A stretch of DNA of 64,000 bases from the NCBI RefSeq assembly GCF_025913575.1, contig NZ_CP109785.1:62001-126000 (forward strand). The letters are read 5' to 3'. Numbering within the stretch: position 1 is the first letter of the stretch; every line of letters starts with the position of its first letter. A program made the position numbers and the translations under genes. Under the pieces are notes generated by a model. It ran no database searches. It saw nothing but the letters and a program-made list of their open reading frames with translations, and was not told the DNA's origin. Of this stretch, positions 7,920 through 15,421 are shown in pieces. Source of the DNA: Halocatena marina (GTDB taxonomy: Archaea > Halobacteriota > Halobacteria > Halobacteriales > Haloarculaceae).

Positions 7920-8978
7920 TCAGCGCTCTTGATGTGTTATGACCGTTTCTCTCTCTGGGTTGATTGTCACGAGACGTCCTATCGGAAGCGGTGCGATGGG
8001 TGTTGTGTGTCCCCAGTCGAGACCGAGAACAACAGGGGCATCGGGATTGTATCGTTCGACTTGTTCGGTGATCGCTTTACGAACACGCTCTCGGTAGGCT
8101 TCTCGCGTTTCGAGCGGTGGTTCTTCGAGGAAACTCCGTCCAGGGATACGGCCAACCAGCACGGCTGCAAAGCGCTCGAGCAGTCCCCGTTCACCGAGGC
8201 ACATGAGCGTTGCTGCGACGTCCACTGGGCTCGGGAGATTTTCTGCAGTTTCGATGGCGAGCACCGCACCGTCGAGCTCGTCCGGTGAAGGGAGATACCG
8301 ATCGGTTGCGCAGTGCCACTCCACGATGGTTCGGTTGCCACCCCAGAGACGGCCTGTGACGGACCGATCGCTACCTTCCCACCGCCATCCGGGGTTCGAT
8401 TCGTACGCTGGAGTAAAATCGAGTGCCGCTGGATCGTCCCAATCTGCCGGCTCGTCCGTCCATTCTGGTGCCGGTTCGAACGCGCCAATGACATCCTCGA
8501 AGAACGCCCGTCGACAGTAACGCTCCGTGTACGCTGGCAGTTCGCCGGGAACAGCGAGCTCGTTCATCAACTGCGCACCGTTGTACGAGACAATCCCACA
8601 GTTCCAGAGGACGAGCGAGAGATTTGAGTTGTCACTCATTCCGTAGAATCGTGTTGGGTGTTCACAGAAGACTGTTGAGTCGAGATAGTCGAGTACTTGT
8701 AGCTGATCCCATCCACCGATCGTTGCGAAGATCCCCGTTATCTCGGGATCTTCGAATGCCGAGTGAATGTCCACAGCACGCGCTCGTGGATTGTCGGCGA
8801 GAAACGCATCGCTCTGGCGAGCCGTCGGATACACGATGGGGTTGAGGTCGAACACCGTTCGGAGCCGATCGAGAGCGAGTTCAAGAACGTGAGGTGCATT
8901 CCGTGCTCCGCCACTCGATGGTGCGATAACTGCGACACTATCACCAGGCGTCATGGCAGGAGGTGTGCAGAACGACAT
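7920..8978 (-). CDS. S66-family peptidase (LD-carboxypeptidase / MccF-like)
   Basis: The 352-residue protein has the S66 serine-peptidase layout. The N-terminal Rossmann-like domain contains IGGWDQLQVLDYLD and the nucleophile elbow FYGMSDNSNL with Ser115. The C-terminal domain contains the catalytic Glu (AIETAENLPSP) and His (DWGHTTPIAPLPIG). Bacterial relatives cut LD-peptide bonds in peptidoglycan or hydrolyse microcin C-type acyl-sulfamoyl nucleotides. Archaea lack murein, so the MccF-like detoxification branch is more plausible here (inference). The first ATG is used. Confidence 0.87.
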   Translation of the reverse strand: MSFCTPPAMTPGDSVAVIAPSSGGARNAPHVLELALDRLRTVFDLNPIVYPTARQSDAFLADNPRARAVDIHSAFEDPEITGIFATIGGWDQLQVLDYLDSTVFCEHPTRFYGMSDNSNLSLVLWNCGIVSYNGAQLMNELAVPGELPAYTERYCRRAFFEDVIGAFEPAPEWTDEPADWDDPAALDFTPAYESNPGWRWEGSDRSVTGRLWGGNRTIVEWHCATDRYLPSPDELDGAVLAIETAENLPSPVDVAATLMCLGERGLLERFAAVLVGRIPGRSFLEEPPLETREAYRERVRKAITEQVERYNPDAPVVLGLDWGHTTPIAPLPIGRLVTINPERETVITHQER

Positions 8979-9119
8979 AGCTACGGTTAGGAGTCACTAT
9001 GTTGAGAAAAGCGTTGTCGACGAGAGAAGCATCATAACGTATATCATGATCGCTCGTTCTGTTTGTGTTATTCCTCGCTCAGTGAGGTTGTAGATGTAGA
9101 CCGCGGTGTGGATTGTGCG

Positions 9120-10130
9120 TTATCGCGTCGACAGTTCTCTATTTCGCGCCGCCCCCTGAATCAGCGTCTCTGCGATATTGCCACCATATTCTGACGTTCG
9201 TCGCACGCTGTCGAGGAGGAGACCAAGTAGATACCGATCGGGAATTTCGCTGTCGTACAGCCGTCGGTCGAGTTGGTCGAGGTCATCCCCCAAGTTATCG
9301 CGGTCATCGAGTGCTCGATAGGCCATCTCGATGTCCGTTCCGCCAAGAAGAACGCTCGATGCGTCTTTGACTGTGGCGCGCGCCTCGCGCGCAACGGCAC
9401 CGATCTCCTCCATGATCGACTGTGGTGGATCATCGAGTCGAGATGAGATGGTCGCTATCTTCTCTGCGTGATCTGCAACACGTTCGAGCTGTCGTGCAAT
9501 CGTATAGTAATCAGCAATCGTCGGACGGTCAATACCGAGTTGATCGATCTCCTGAAGGTCGGACAACGCCCGTTGATAGTGGCGACTCACCATACCGAAC
9601 AGTCGATCGACTTCGTCGTCACGCTCACAGACGCGGGCAGCGAGCTCTTCATCATCCTCAATCACGGCGGTCACGGCCCGTTCGTGCATCGCAAGCGTGA
9701 TGCGCTGAAGCTGGATCACCGTCTGGCGAATGGAGACATCGTTGGTGTTGAGCAAACTCTGGAGCGTGATCACATCATCTGATTCCGAGACGATTTCGAG
9801 ACCAACGAGACCGCTCGCTGCCATCGTGACTGCGTTGCGCTGTGACACCTCGAACCCACCAACCGCGGTGAGCGTGAACGAGTCAAAACCCGCAGCGTAG
9901 AACGCTCGGACGGTACGAGAGATATCGTCCTCGTCGAGATGATCGACGCTGACGCGAGACTCGCGCTTGCCGTTTTGCGTGGGACTCGGACGCACCAACA
10001 GCGAGCCGTCGCTGTGCGGGTAGAGATACATCCGTGCTCCCGATTCGAGACCATGCTCTTTTGCCCACTGTTTTGGCAGCGACACCGTAAACGTCGATCC
10101 ACCCGTCAGCTGAATTTTGCGTGTTTCCAT
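9120..10130 (-). CDS. phoU: AbrB-PhoU fusion, phosphate-uptake regulator
   Basis: The 336-residue protein has an N-terminal SpoVT/AbrB-like DNA-binding module (about residues 1-48, KIQLTGGSTFTVSLPKQWAK) joined to two three-helix PhoU repeats. The PhoU part carries the metal-coordinating style of RQLERVADHAEKIA near residue 210-225. PhoU proteins modulate Pst transport and phosphate signalling; the AbrB part suggests direct DNA contact. It is the last gene of the pst cluster, 88 nt after pstB. ATG at 10130 begins the AbrB domain; the long open frame upstream overlaps the pstB end and is not used. Confidence 0.9.
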   Translation of the reverse strand: METRKIQLTGGSTFTVSLPKQWAKEHGLESGARMYLYPHSDGSLLVRPSPTQNGKRESRVSVDHLDEDDISRTVRAFYAAGFDSFTLTAVGGFEVSQRNAVTMAASGLVGLEIVSESDDVITLQSLLNTNDVSIRQTVIQLQRITLAMHERAVTAVIEDDEELAARVCERDDEVDRLFGMVSRHYQRALSDLQEIDQLGIDRPTIADYYTIARQLERVADHAEKIATISSRLDDPPQSIMEEIGAVAREARATVKDASSVLLGGTDIEMAYRALDDRDNLGDDLDQLDRRLYDSEIPDRYLLGLLLDSVRRTSEYGGNIAETLIQGAARNRELSTR

Positions 10131-10218
10131 TATTGGGAGTTGTATTCTGCACGTCGGATCACAGAGGGATCGCCACTCTGGTGTCCGTGCTGCTTTTGAG
10201 TGTTGTTCTGTCTCACAG

Positions 10219-11088
10219 TTAGCCGAATTTACCGGTGATGTAGTCTTCGACACGCTGGCTTTCGGGATTCTCGAAGATCTTTTGGGTACTATCAAATTCG
10301 ACGAGCTCTCCCCCCGTGAGGAAGACGGCGGTCTTATCGGAGATGCGAGCGGCTTGCTGCATGTTGTGAGTGACAATCACCACAGTGTACTCTTCGGCTA
10401 AATTGTCGATTAGGTCCTCGATCTTCGAGGTCGCAACGGGATCGAGCGCACTCGCGGGCTCATCCATCAAGAGCACCTCGGGATCTGGGGCAATAGCGCG
10501 AGCAATACAGAGACGCTGTTGTTGTCCACCGGAAAGCTCGAGTCCGGATTCGTCCAATCGATCGGAGACTTCATCCCACAGCGCCGCACGTTTGAGTGAC
10601 TGCTCGACGATCTTATCGTAGTCGCCGTTTTTGTCCTGTATCTCCAAACCGTACGCGACATTGTCGTAGATGCTTTTCGGAAACGGATTTGGTTTCTGAA
10701 AGACCATCCCGACACGTCGGCGCAATGCGACGGGATCGATGTTGTCATCGTATACGTTCACTCCCTGAAGATGGAGCTGTCCTTCGATTCGGCAGGTATC
10801 GATGAGATCGTTCATTCGGTTAATACACCGAAGAAACGTCGATTTGCCACAACCGGATGGCCCGATCATCGCTGTGACACGATGTTTGGGAATCTCCATC
10901 GTGATGTCGTTGAGCGCCTGATCGTCGTCGTACCAAACGTTGATGTTCTCCGTCCGGATGATTGGTGTGGCTTGCATGGTTGCCCCTGCGTCATCGACAC
11001 CGTCTCTGACATCTGTCTCGATCAACCTCTCGTCGTTCGCGTCACCCGTATTCGATACGAGCTCTTGTTCTAATTCTTCGTTAGTCAT
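10219..11088 (-). CDS. pstB: Phosphate ABC transporter ATP-binding protein PstB
   Basis: The 289-residue ATPase has a Walker A (GPSGCGKST), a Q-loop ([19 protein letters not shown], the PstB hallmark), the signature LSGGQQQR, Walker [12 protein letters not shown] and the switch His in THNMQQA. It powers high-affinity phosphate import with PstC and PstA. An acidic N-terminal tail of about 40 residues precedes the nucleotide-binding domain, longer than in bacterial PstB. It starts 3 nt after the pstA stop, so it is co-transcribed. Confidence 0.97.
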   Translation of the reverse strand: MTNEELEQELVSNTGDANDERLIETDVRDGVDDAGATMQATPIIRTENINVWYDDDQALNDITMEIPKHRVTAMIGPSGCGKSTFLRCINRMNDLIDTCRIEGQLHLQGVNVYDDNIDPVALRRRVGMVFQKPNPFPKSIYDNVAYGLEIQDKNGDYDKIVEQSLKRAALWDEVSDRLDESGLELSGGQQQRLCIARAIAPDPEVLLMDEPASALDPVATSKIEDLIDNLAEEYTVVIVTHNMQQAARISDKTAVFLTGGELVEFDSTQKIFENPESQRVEDYITGKFG

Positions 11089-11091
11089 CTT

Positions 11092-12765
11092 TTAATTTTC
11101 TCTCTGGTATCTATTTCGAAGGAGAATTGCGATAGAATTCATCGCCAGAAGAACGGCGACGAGCACGACTACTCCGGCGGGAACAGCCTTTTGATAGAAC
11201 GGTTCACTGGCGAAATAGCTCGCCCACGCGTACACTTGGAGCGGCATTGCGCTCACCTTCGAGGATAGTTCGGTCGGGAGGCTGAACACGACGTTCGGTG
11301 CGCCGATCATGATCAACGGCGCGGTTTCACCAATGGCTCTCCCGAGTGCGAGGATCGTTCCCGTGAGGATGCCGGGAAACGCACGCGGCAGCACGACGTT
11401 CCGAACGGTTTGTCCGCGGGTTGCGCCCATTCCGTAGGATGCTTGGCGCATCTCGTTGGGAACCGACCGGATCGCTTCTCGCGCCGAAATGATGATGATC
11501 GGGAGAATCAGAAGCGATAGAGTCGCCCCACCGATCAGCACTGTCCCTGGTGGCTGGCCGAGATAGGTGACGAAGATACCGAGTCCAAGCAGTCCATAAA
11601 CGACTGATGGCACGCCTGCGAGATTAGAGATATTGACATCGATAATGCGGGTGAAACGGTTGTCGGGGGCGTACTCTTCGAGGTAGATGGCAGCACCGAC
11701 TCCGAGCGGGAACGAGAGCACGACGACGGTGACCATCAGCAGGATCGATCCGCCAATCGCCTGGTACAGTCCTGCGTCTTCTGCTGTGCCGCTGTGCGGG
11801 CTGGTGAGGAACTGCCAGTCGACCCACGATTGTGGTCCGGCAAAGCCCGCGAATTCGACGACGAACGCACCGAGCAGCACGCCACCGAAGATTACAGCCG
11901 TCAGCAAGAGTCCGATTCGATCCTGTGGGCGAGTGATTGCAGAACCGACGACGTACGCACCGATCGGGACGACCGCCACTGACGCTAACACCGTCGCTGG
12001 AAGCGGATCGATTCCGATCTGTGGACCGATGAATGCCGCCACGATGACCGCTCCAAGCGCAAGCCCTCCAGCAACCAGTTTCGTACGCTCCTCTCCAATC
12101 TGAACAGCGTATCGTTCGACGATTACAGCGACTGCAAGGCCAAGCGTCAGTGTGATCATCAGCCAGTCGGTGAAGACGAGCGGAAACTCCTGAACGAATG
12201 TAGCAATGCTCGGAATTACTTGTGAGATACCGAGTTCAGAGCCGACCGGACCGGGAAGACCGAACAGTGAGAAATAAAACAGGCCTGCCGTCATCCCGAG
12301 TCGAGTGAGGAATGGCACACGTCGGTCGAACCGTTCAATGCCGATGACGAGCGCAGTGGGGACAGCGATCGCAATACTGTAGGCAAACCACATCAGCGGT
12401 GGGACGATATCGATGAAAATCATCGCAAATCCGCTGGCGAACATGAGCGCAACAACAAACAGTCCGACGACGGTCGCACCGAACTTGAACGCGTCCACGT
12501 TCCGCCAGTAAAGATAGCTCCCGACGATTATCGTCGGGAGAACGAACGTCACAAAGAATGTAAGAAGCCAACCGGAATCGGCTGTCGTCGGTTGAATCGC
12601 GTCGTTTAGGACGTAGATGAGTAGAATTGTCAGTACAACGAGACCGAATAGCGTCGCGGCAAGTAGCACGTACCGGAAAATGGTACCGACCGTCCGACTG
12701 ACGTGACCGAACCCGTCTGCGTACCCGGAGTCGACGTCAGTGTCCGTGTTGGTGTCCATCGACAT
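11092..12765 (-). CDS. pstA: Phosphate ABC transporter permease PstA with long membrane N-terminus
   Basis: The 557-residue protein is about twice the length of bacterial PstA (near 290). The C-terminal part (from about residue 265) is the standard permease domain, with the EAA-type loop REAIRSVPNEMRQASYGMGATRG that contacts PstB. The N-terminal half adds some six or more further hydrophobic helices after a hydrophilic start. The two parts are separated by a hydrophilic stretch near QSWVDWQFLTSPHSG. It begins 1 nt after the pstC stop. The ATG at 12759 is an alternative start. Confidence 0.93.
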   Translation of the reverse strand: MSMDTNTDTDVDSGYADGFGHVSRTVGTIFRYVLLAATLFGLVVLTILLIYVLNDAIQPTTADSGWLLTFFVTFVLPTIIVGSYLYWRNVDAFKFGATVVGLFVVALMFASGFAMIFIDIVPPLMWFAYSIAIAVPTALVIGIERFDRRVPFLTRLGMTAGLFYFSLFGLPGPVGSELGISQVIPSIATFVQEFPLVFTDWLMITLTLGLAVAVIVERYAVQIGEERTKLVAGGLALGAVIVAAFIGPQIGIDPLPATVLASVAVVPIGAYVVGSAITRPQDRIGLLLTAVIFGGVLLGAFVVEFAGFAGPQSWVDWQFLTSPHSGTAEDAGLYQAIGGSILLMVTVVVLSFPLGVGAAIYLEEYAPDNRFTRIIDVNISNLAGVPSVVYGLLGLGIFVTYLGQPPGTVLIGGATLSLLILPIIIISAREAIRSVPNEMRQASYGMGATRGQTVRNVVLPRAFPGILTGTILALGRAIGETAPLIMIGAPNVVFSLPTELSSKVSAMPLQVYAWASYFASEPFYQKAVPAGVVVLVAVLLAMNSIAILLRNRYQREN

Positions 12766-12766
12766 C

Positions 12767-13726
12767 TCAGTACTCCTCCCTGTAGTGTCGTGCGATGAGA
12801 TCGCTGACGATGTTCATTGTGAGTGTAATGACAAACAACGTGAGACCGATTGCGAAGAGACTCCGATACGCCAAACCACCACCAGTCGTATCTCCCGTCA
12901 GTAAGCTCACCATTGCGGCTGTCATCGGTAGCGCTCCTTCGAGATAAGACGCCGGATCAAGCGGATTGAGATAGTTCGCCTGCGCGCCCGCGGCGATGGT
13001 CACGGCCATCGTCTCGCCGATCGCACGAGAGAGTGCAAGAATAAAGGATGAGAAGATTCCAGAGAGTGCGGCTGGTACGACGATTCCCGTCGAGACGTCG
13101 AATTTCGTCGCGCCCATTCCGTAGCCAGCCTGCCGGAGTTCGTCAGGAACCGCCGACATCGCATCCTCACTGATCGAAGCGACCATCGGGATGATCATGA
13201 TACCGACAACGATGCTTGCTGATAGCAGATTGAACGTACCGATGTCGGGGAAGACGATCTCTAGTGCGGGTGTGATGTAGATGACCGCAAAGAATCCGTA
13301 GACGACCGTCGGAATGCCAGCGAGAACCTCAAGAGCAGGTTTCAGTACTGCCCGCAACTGCGGGCGTGCGTATTCACTCAAGTAGATTGCTGTCGCCACA
13401 CCGAGTGGCATTGCGATGGCTGCCGAGCCGATCGTTATCATCAGCGTTGCCGAGACGAGGGTAAGCACGCCGAACTGTTCGTTGTTAATTATCCATTCCT
13501 TTCCTGTGAGAAAATCGACAATTGAGGCGGTCGGTCCTTCGACGCCCAGTAGTGGGGCCGTTAGTTCGAAAAACTTCGCCGCCTCGGTAACGAGGAGGAC
13601 GATAATACTGAGCGTCGTCAGAATCGACAGTGATGCACAGAGAAAGAAAAACGACCGCATTAGGAGCTCAGAAGCGGAATTTTCCGTGTTCCTCGTCAGA
13701 TCTGTCTGTATATCGCTTCCATTCAT
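12767..13726 (-). CDS. pstC: Phosphate ABC transporter permease PstC
   Basis: The 319-residue inner-membrane permease has six predicted helices after a short cytoplasmic tail. The cytoplasmic EAA-like loop (SEDAMSAVPDELRQAGYGMG) is characteristic of PstC/PstA. The large loop with FLTGKEW faces outside, as in PstC of bacteria. It lies 62 nt after pstS and ends 1 nt before pstA, supporting an operon. The start is the ATG at 13726. Confidence 0.95.
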   Translation of the reverse strand: MNGSDIQTDLTRNTENSASELLMRSFFFLCASLSILTTLSIIVLLVTEAAKFFELTAPLLGVEGPTASIVDFLTGKEWIINNEQFGVLTLVSATLMITIGSAAIAMPLGVATAIYLSEYARPQLRAVLKPALEVLAGIPTVVYGFFAVIYITPALEIVFPDIGTFNLLSASIVVGIMIIPMVASISEDAMSAVPDELRQAGYGMGATKFDVSTGIVVPAALSGIFSSFILALSRAIGETMAVTIAAGAQANYLNPLDPASYLEGALPMTAAMVSLLTGDTTGGGLAYRSLFAIGLTLFVITLTMNIVSDLIARHYREEY

Positions 13727-13788
13727 GTCAAATCACGGTCGTTCCGCTTGGTTTTGAAATAACTAACCATTCTACGTTTCCGACTGGC

Positions 13789-14871
13789 TCAACCCTGTTT
13801 GGCTTCGCTGATGGCTGATTCGAGCTTTTTCATCTGCTCTTCCTGCTGGCTGCTGTCGAGGGGAACGTATCCAACCTCGTCGGCAACGATCTTCTTGTTA
13901 GTCGCGTTCTCGATCCAGAACTTAGCGAATTCGGCGACGTGCTCCTCCGCCAGCGACTCCTTCGATGGGTAGGTGAACAGCGGACGGGAAAGTGGCGTGT
14001 ACTTGCCGGATTTTGCTGTTTCAAGTGACGGATCGACACAGCCGTTGCCGTCGTCGATACCCAGTGCTTTCACCGCGTCTTTGTTCTCGCTGTAGTACGC
14101 GAATCCGAGGTACCCAATTGCGTTCTTCGAGCCTTTCACGCCCTGGATGATCTGGCGGTCTTGCTCGGTCGCTGAGTAGTCCTGACGGTGACCGGGACCT
14201 TCTTCGCCGAGAATTGCCTCGATGAAGTAGTCGTACGTACCTGATGCGTCGGTTGGGCCGTACAGTTCGAGGTCTTCATCAGGCCAATCGGAGTTGATAT
14301 CCTTCCAGGTCTTTGGCTTGGTTTCGGCCGACCAGATCTTTTTGAGCTGCTCGACAGTGAGGCAGTCGACCCAATTGGCTTCTTTGTTAACGACGACAGT
14401 CAGCGCGTCCGTTGCAACGTTTAGCTCAACTGGATTGACGTTGTTGCCTTGGCAGTTCGACGTCTCTTCTTCCTTGATCGGTCGAGAAGCGTTGTTGAAA
14501 TCGGTCCGTCCTGGACAAAAGTGATTCTCGAAGCCACCACCGGATCCAGTTGACTGGATGTTGATCTTGACCTGCGAGTGCTCCTTTTTGAACCGCTCGC
14601 CCATCGCAGTCGCGAGTGGGAATACGGTCGAACTTCCAGCGATGTCGATCGTACCCGACAGCTGGCCGCTACTTCCGCCTTCAGTGGTGCTTTCTCCACT
14701 ACCGCTATCCATGTCGTCGGTGGAGTCTCCGCTGCCTTTTGTTTCAGTGCTATTACTACCGCTGTTATCATTATTAAGACAGCCTGCAACGAGAACAGTT
14801 CCGGCAGCTCCGGATGCAAGTAGAAACTCTCTTCTCGATGGGGTGTCGTGGATGTCAGGTACGCCTGTCAT
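13789..14871 (-). CDS. pstS: Phosphate-binding lipoprotein PstS (Tat-exported)
   Basis: The 360-residue protein carries a Tat signal (SRREFLLASG, twin Arg at 13-14) with lipobox LVAGC (Cys31). A Ser/Gly/Asp-rich linker of about 40 residues follows, then the PstS fold. Phosphate-binding segments are visible: GSSTVFPLA, TGSGGGFENHF, TDFNNASRPI and TDASGTYDYF. It delivers phosphate to PstC/PstA at the outer face of the membrane. The first codon of the open frame is TTG at 14874; the ATG at 14871 is the likely start. Possible TATA elements lie 26-45 nt upstream. Confidence 0.95.
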   Translation of the reverse strand: MTGVPDIHDTPSRREFLLASGAAGTVLVAGCLNNDNSGSNSTETKGSGDSTDDMDSGSGESTTEGGSSGQLSGTIDIAGSSTVFPLATAMGERFKKEHSQVKINIQSTGSGGGFENHFCPGRTDFNNASRPIKEEETSNCQGNNVNPVELNVATDALTVVVNKEANWVDCLTVEQLKKIWSAETKPKTWKDINSDWPDEDLELYGPTDASGTYDYFIEAILGEEGPGHRQDYSATEQDRQIIQGVKGSKNAIGYLGFAYYSENKDAVKALGIDDGNGCVDPSLETAKSGKYTPLSRPLFTYPSKESLAEEHVAEFAKFWIENATNKKIVADEVGYVPLDSSQQEEQMKKLESAISEAKQG

Positions 14872-15421
14872 CAATTATGATCATTACAACGATGGTAAAG
14901 TAGCTATATATGTCTGATATGTCTATCAATATTTAGCTACGTACAGATAATTTCGATGGAGAGTACAATGTATTAGTACATACTACATATAGAGCGTATG
15001 TACGGCTCAGTAGCGGTATGGATTGAACTATCTGTGGCTTGCGCGAAAATCGAGCGTGTGACTGTCTAACGAAATAGATGTCGTTGGGTATCTTCTTGGG
15101 TTCGTATGGTGAATCACAGCCTCGAACAGGTCCAGTGGTCCGTCATCGAATACATTCTCTGGGCGCTTCTTTCAGTGTGCTCCCTCAGAGCACTTGTTGG
15201 TCGTCAGCACAGATTTCAGAGCCACTTCCATATGGAGCCATCAGCGTAACCAAACAAGATCAGTCAGTAATCAGTAGTCAGTAGTGAAGCACACTGTAGG
15301 GTGCTGTGTCTGTATTGTGATCTATTCCTATATAATGTGATTGAGAATCAGTCAGACAGAGACTATCAGCCGTTGAACCAGAGTGGCTCGGGTGTCTCCA
15401 TTCGTCCCTACTTGTCTCACC
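14872..15421. other. AT-rich intergenic region upstream of pstS
   Basis: This stretch of 550 bases has no gene I can support. Bases 14875-15000 are AT-rich, with TATATA-like elements that should include the pstS promoter and probably its phosphate-response element; I could not pick a defined box. An open frame for 47 residues (15106-15249, plus strand, with a hydrophobic middle) has no promoter or RBS in view. Bases 15266-15286 contain a short imperfect repeat of agtcagta. Confidence 0.6.

Noticed and set aside
15106..15249. 47-residue frame with a hydrophobic stretch upstream of pstS
   Set aside because: No TATA box or RBS at the right distance and no similarity I can recall; too weak to list as a gene.
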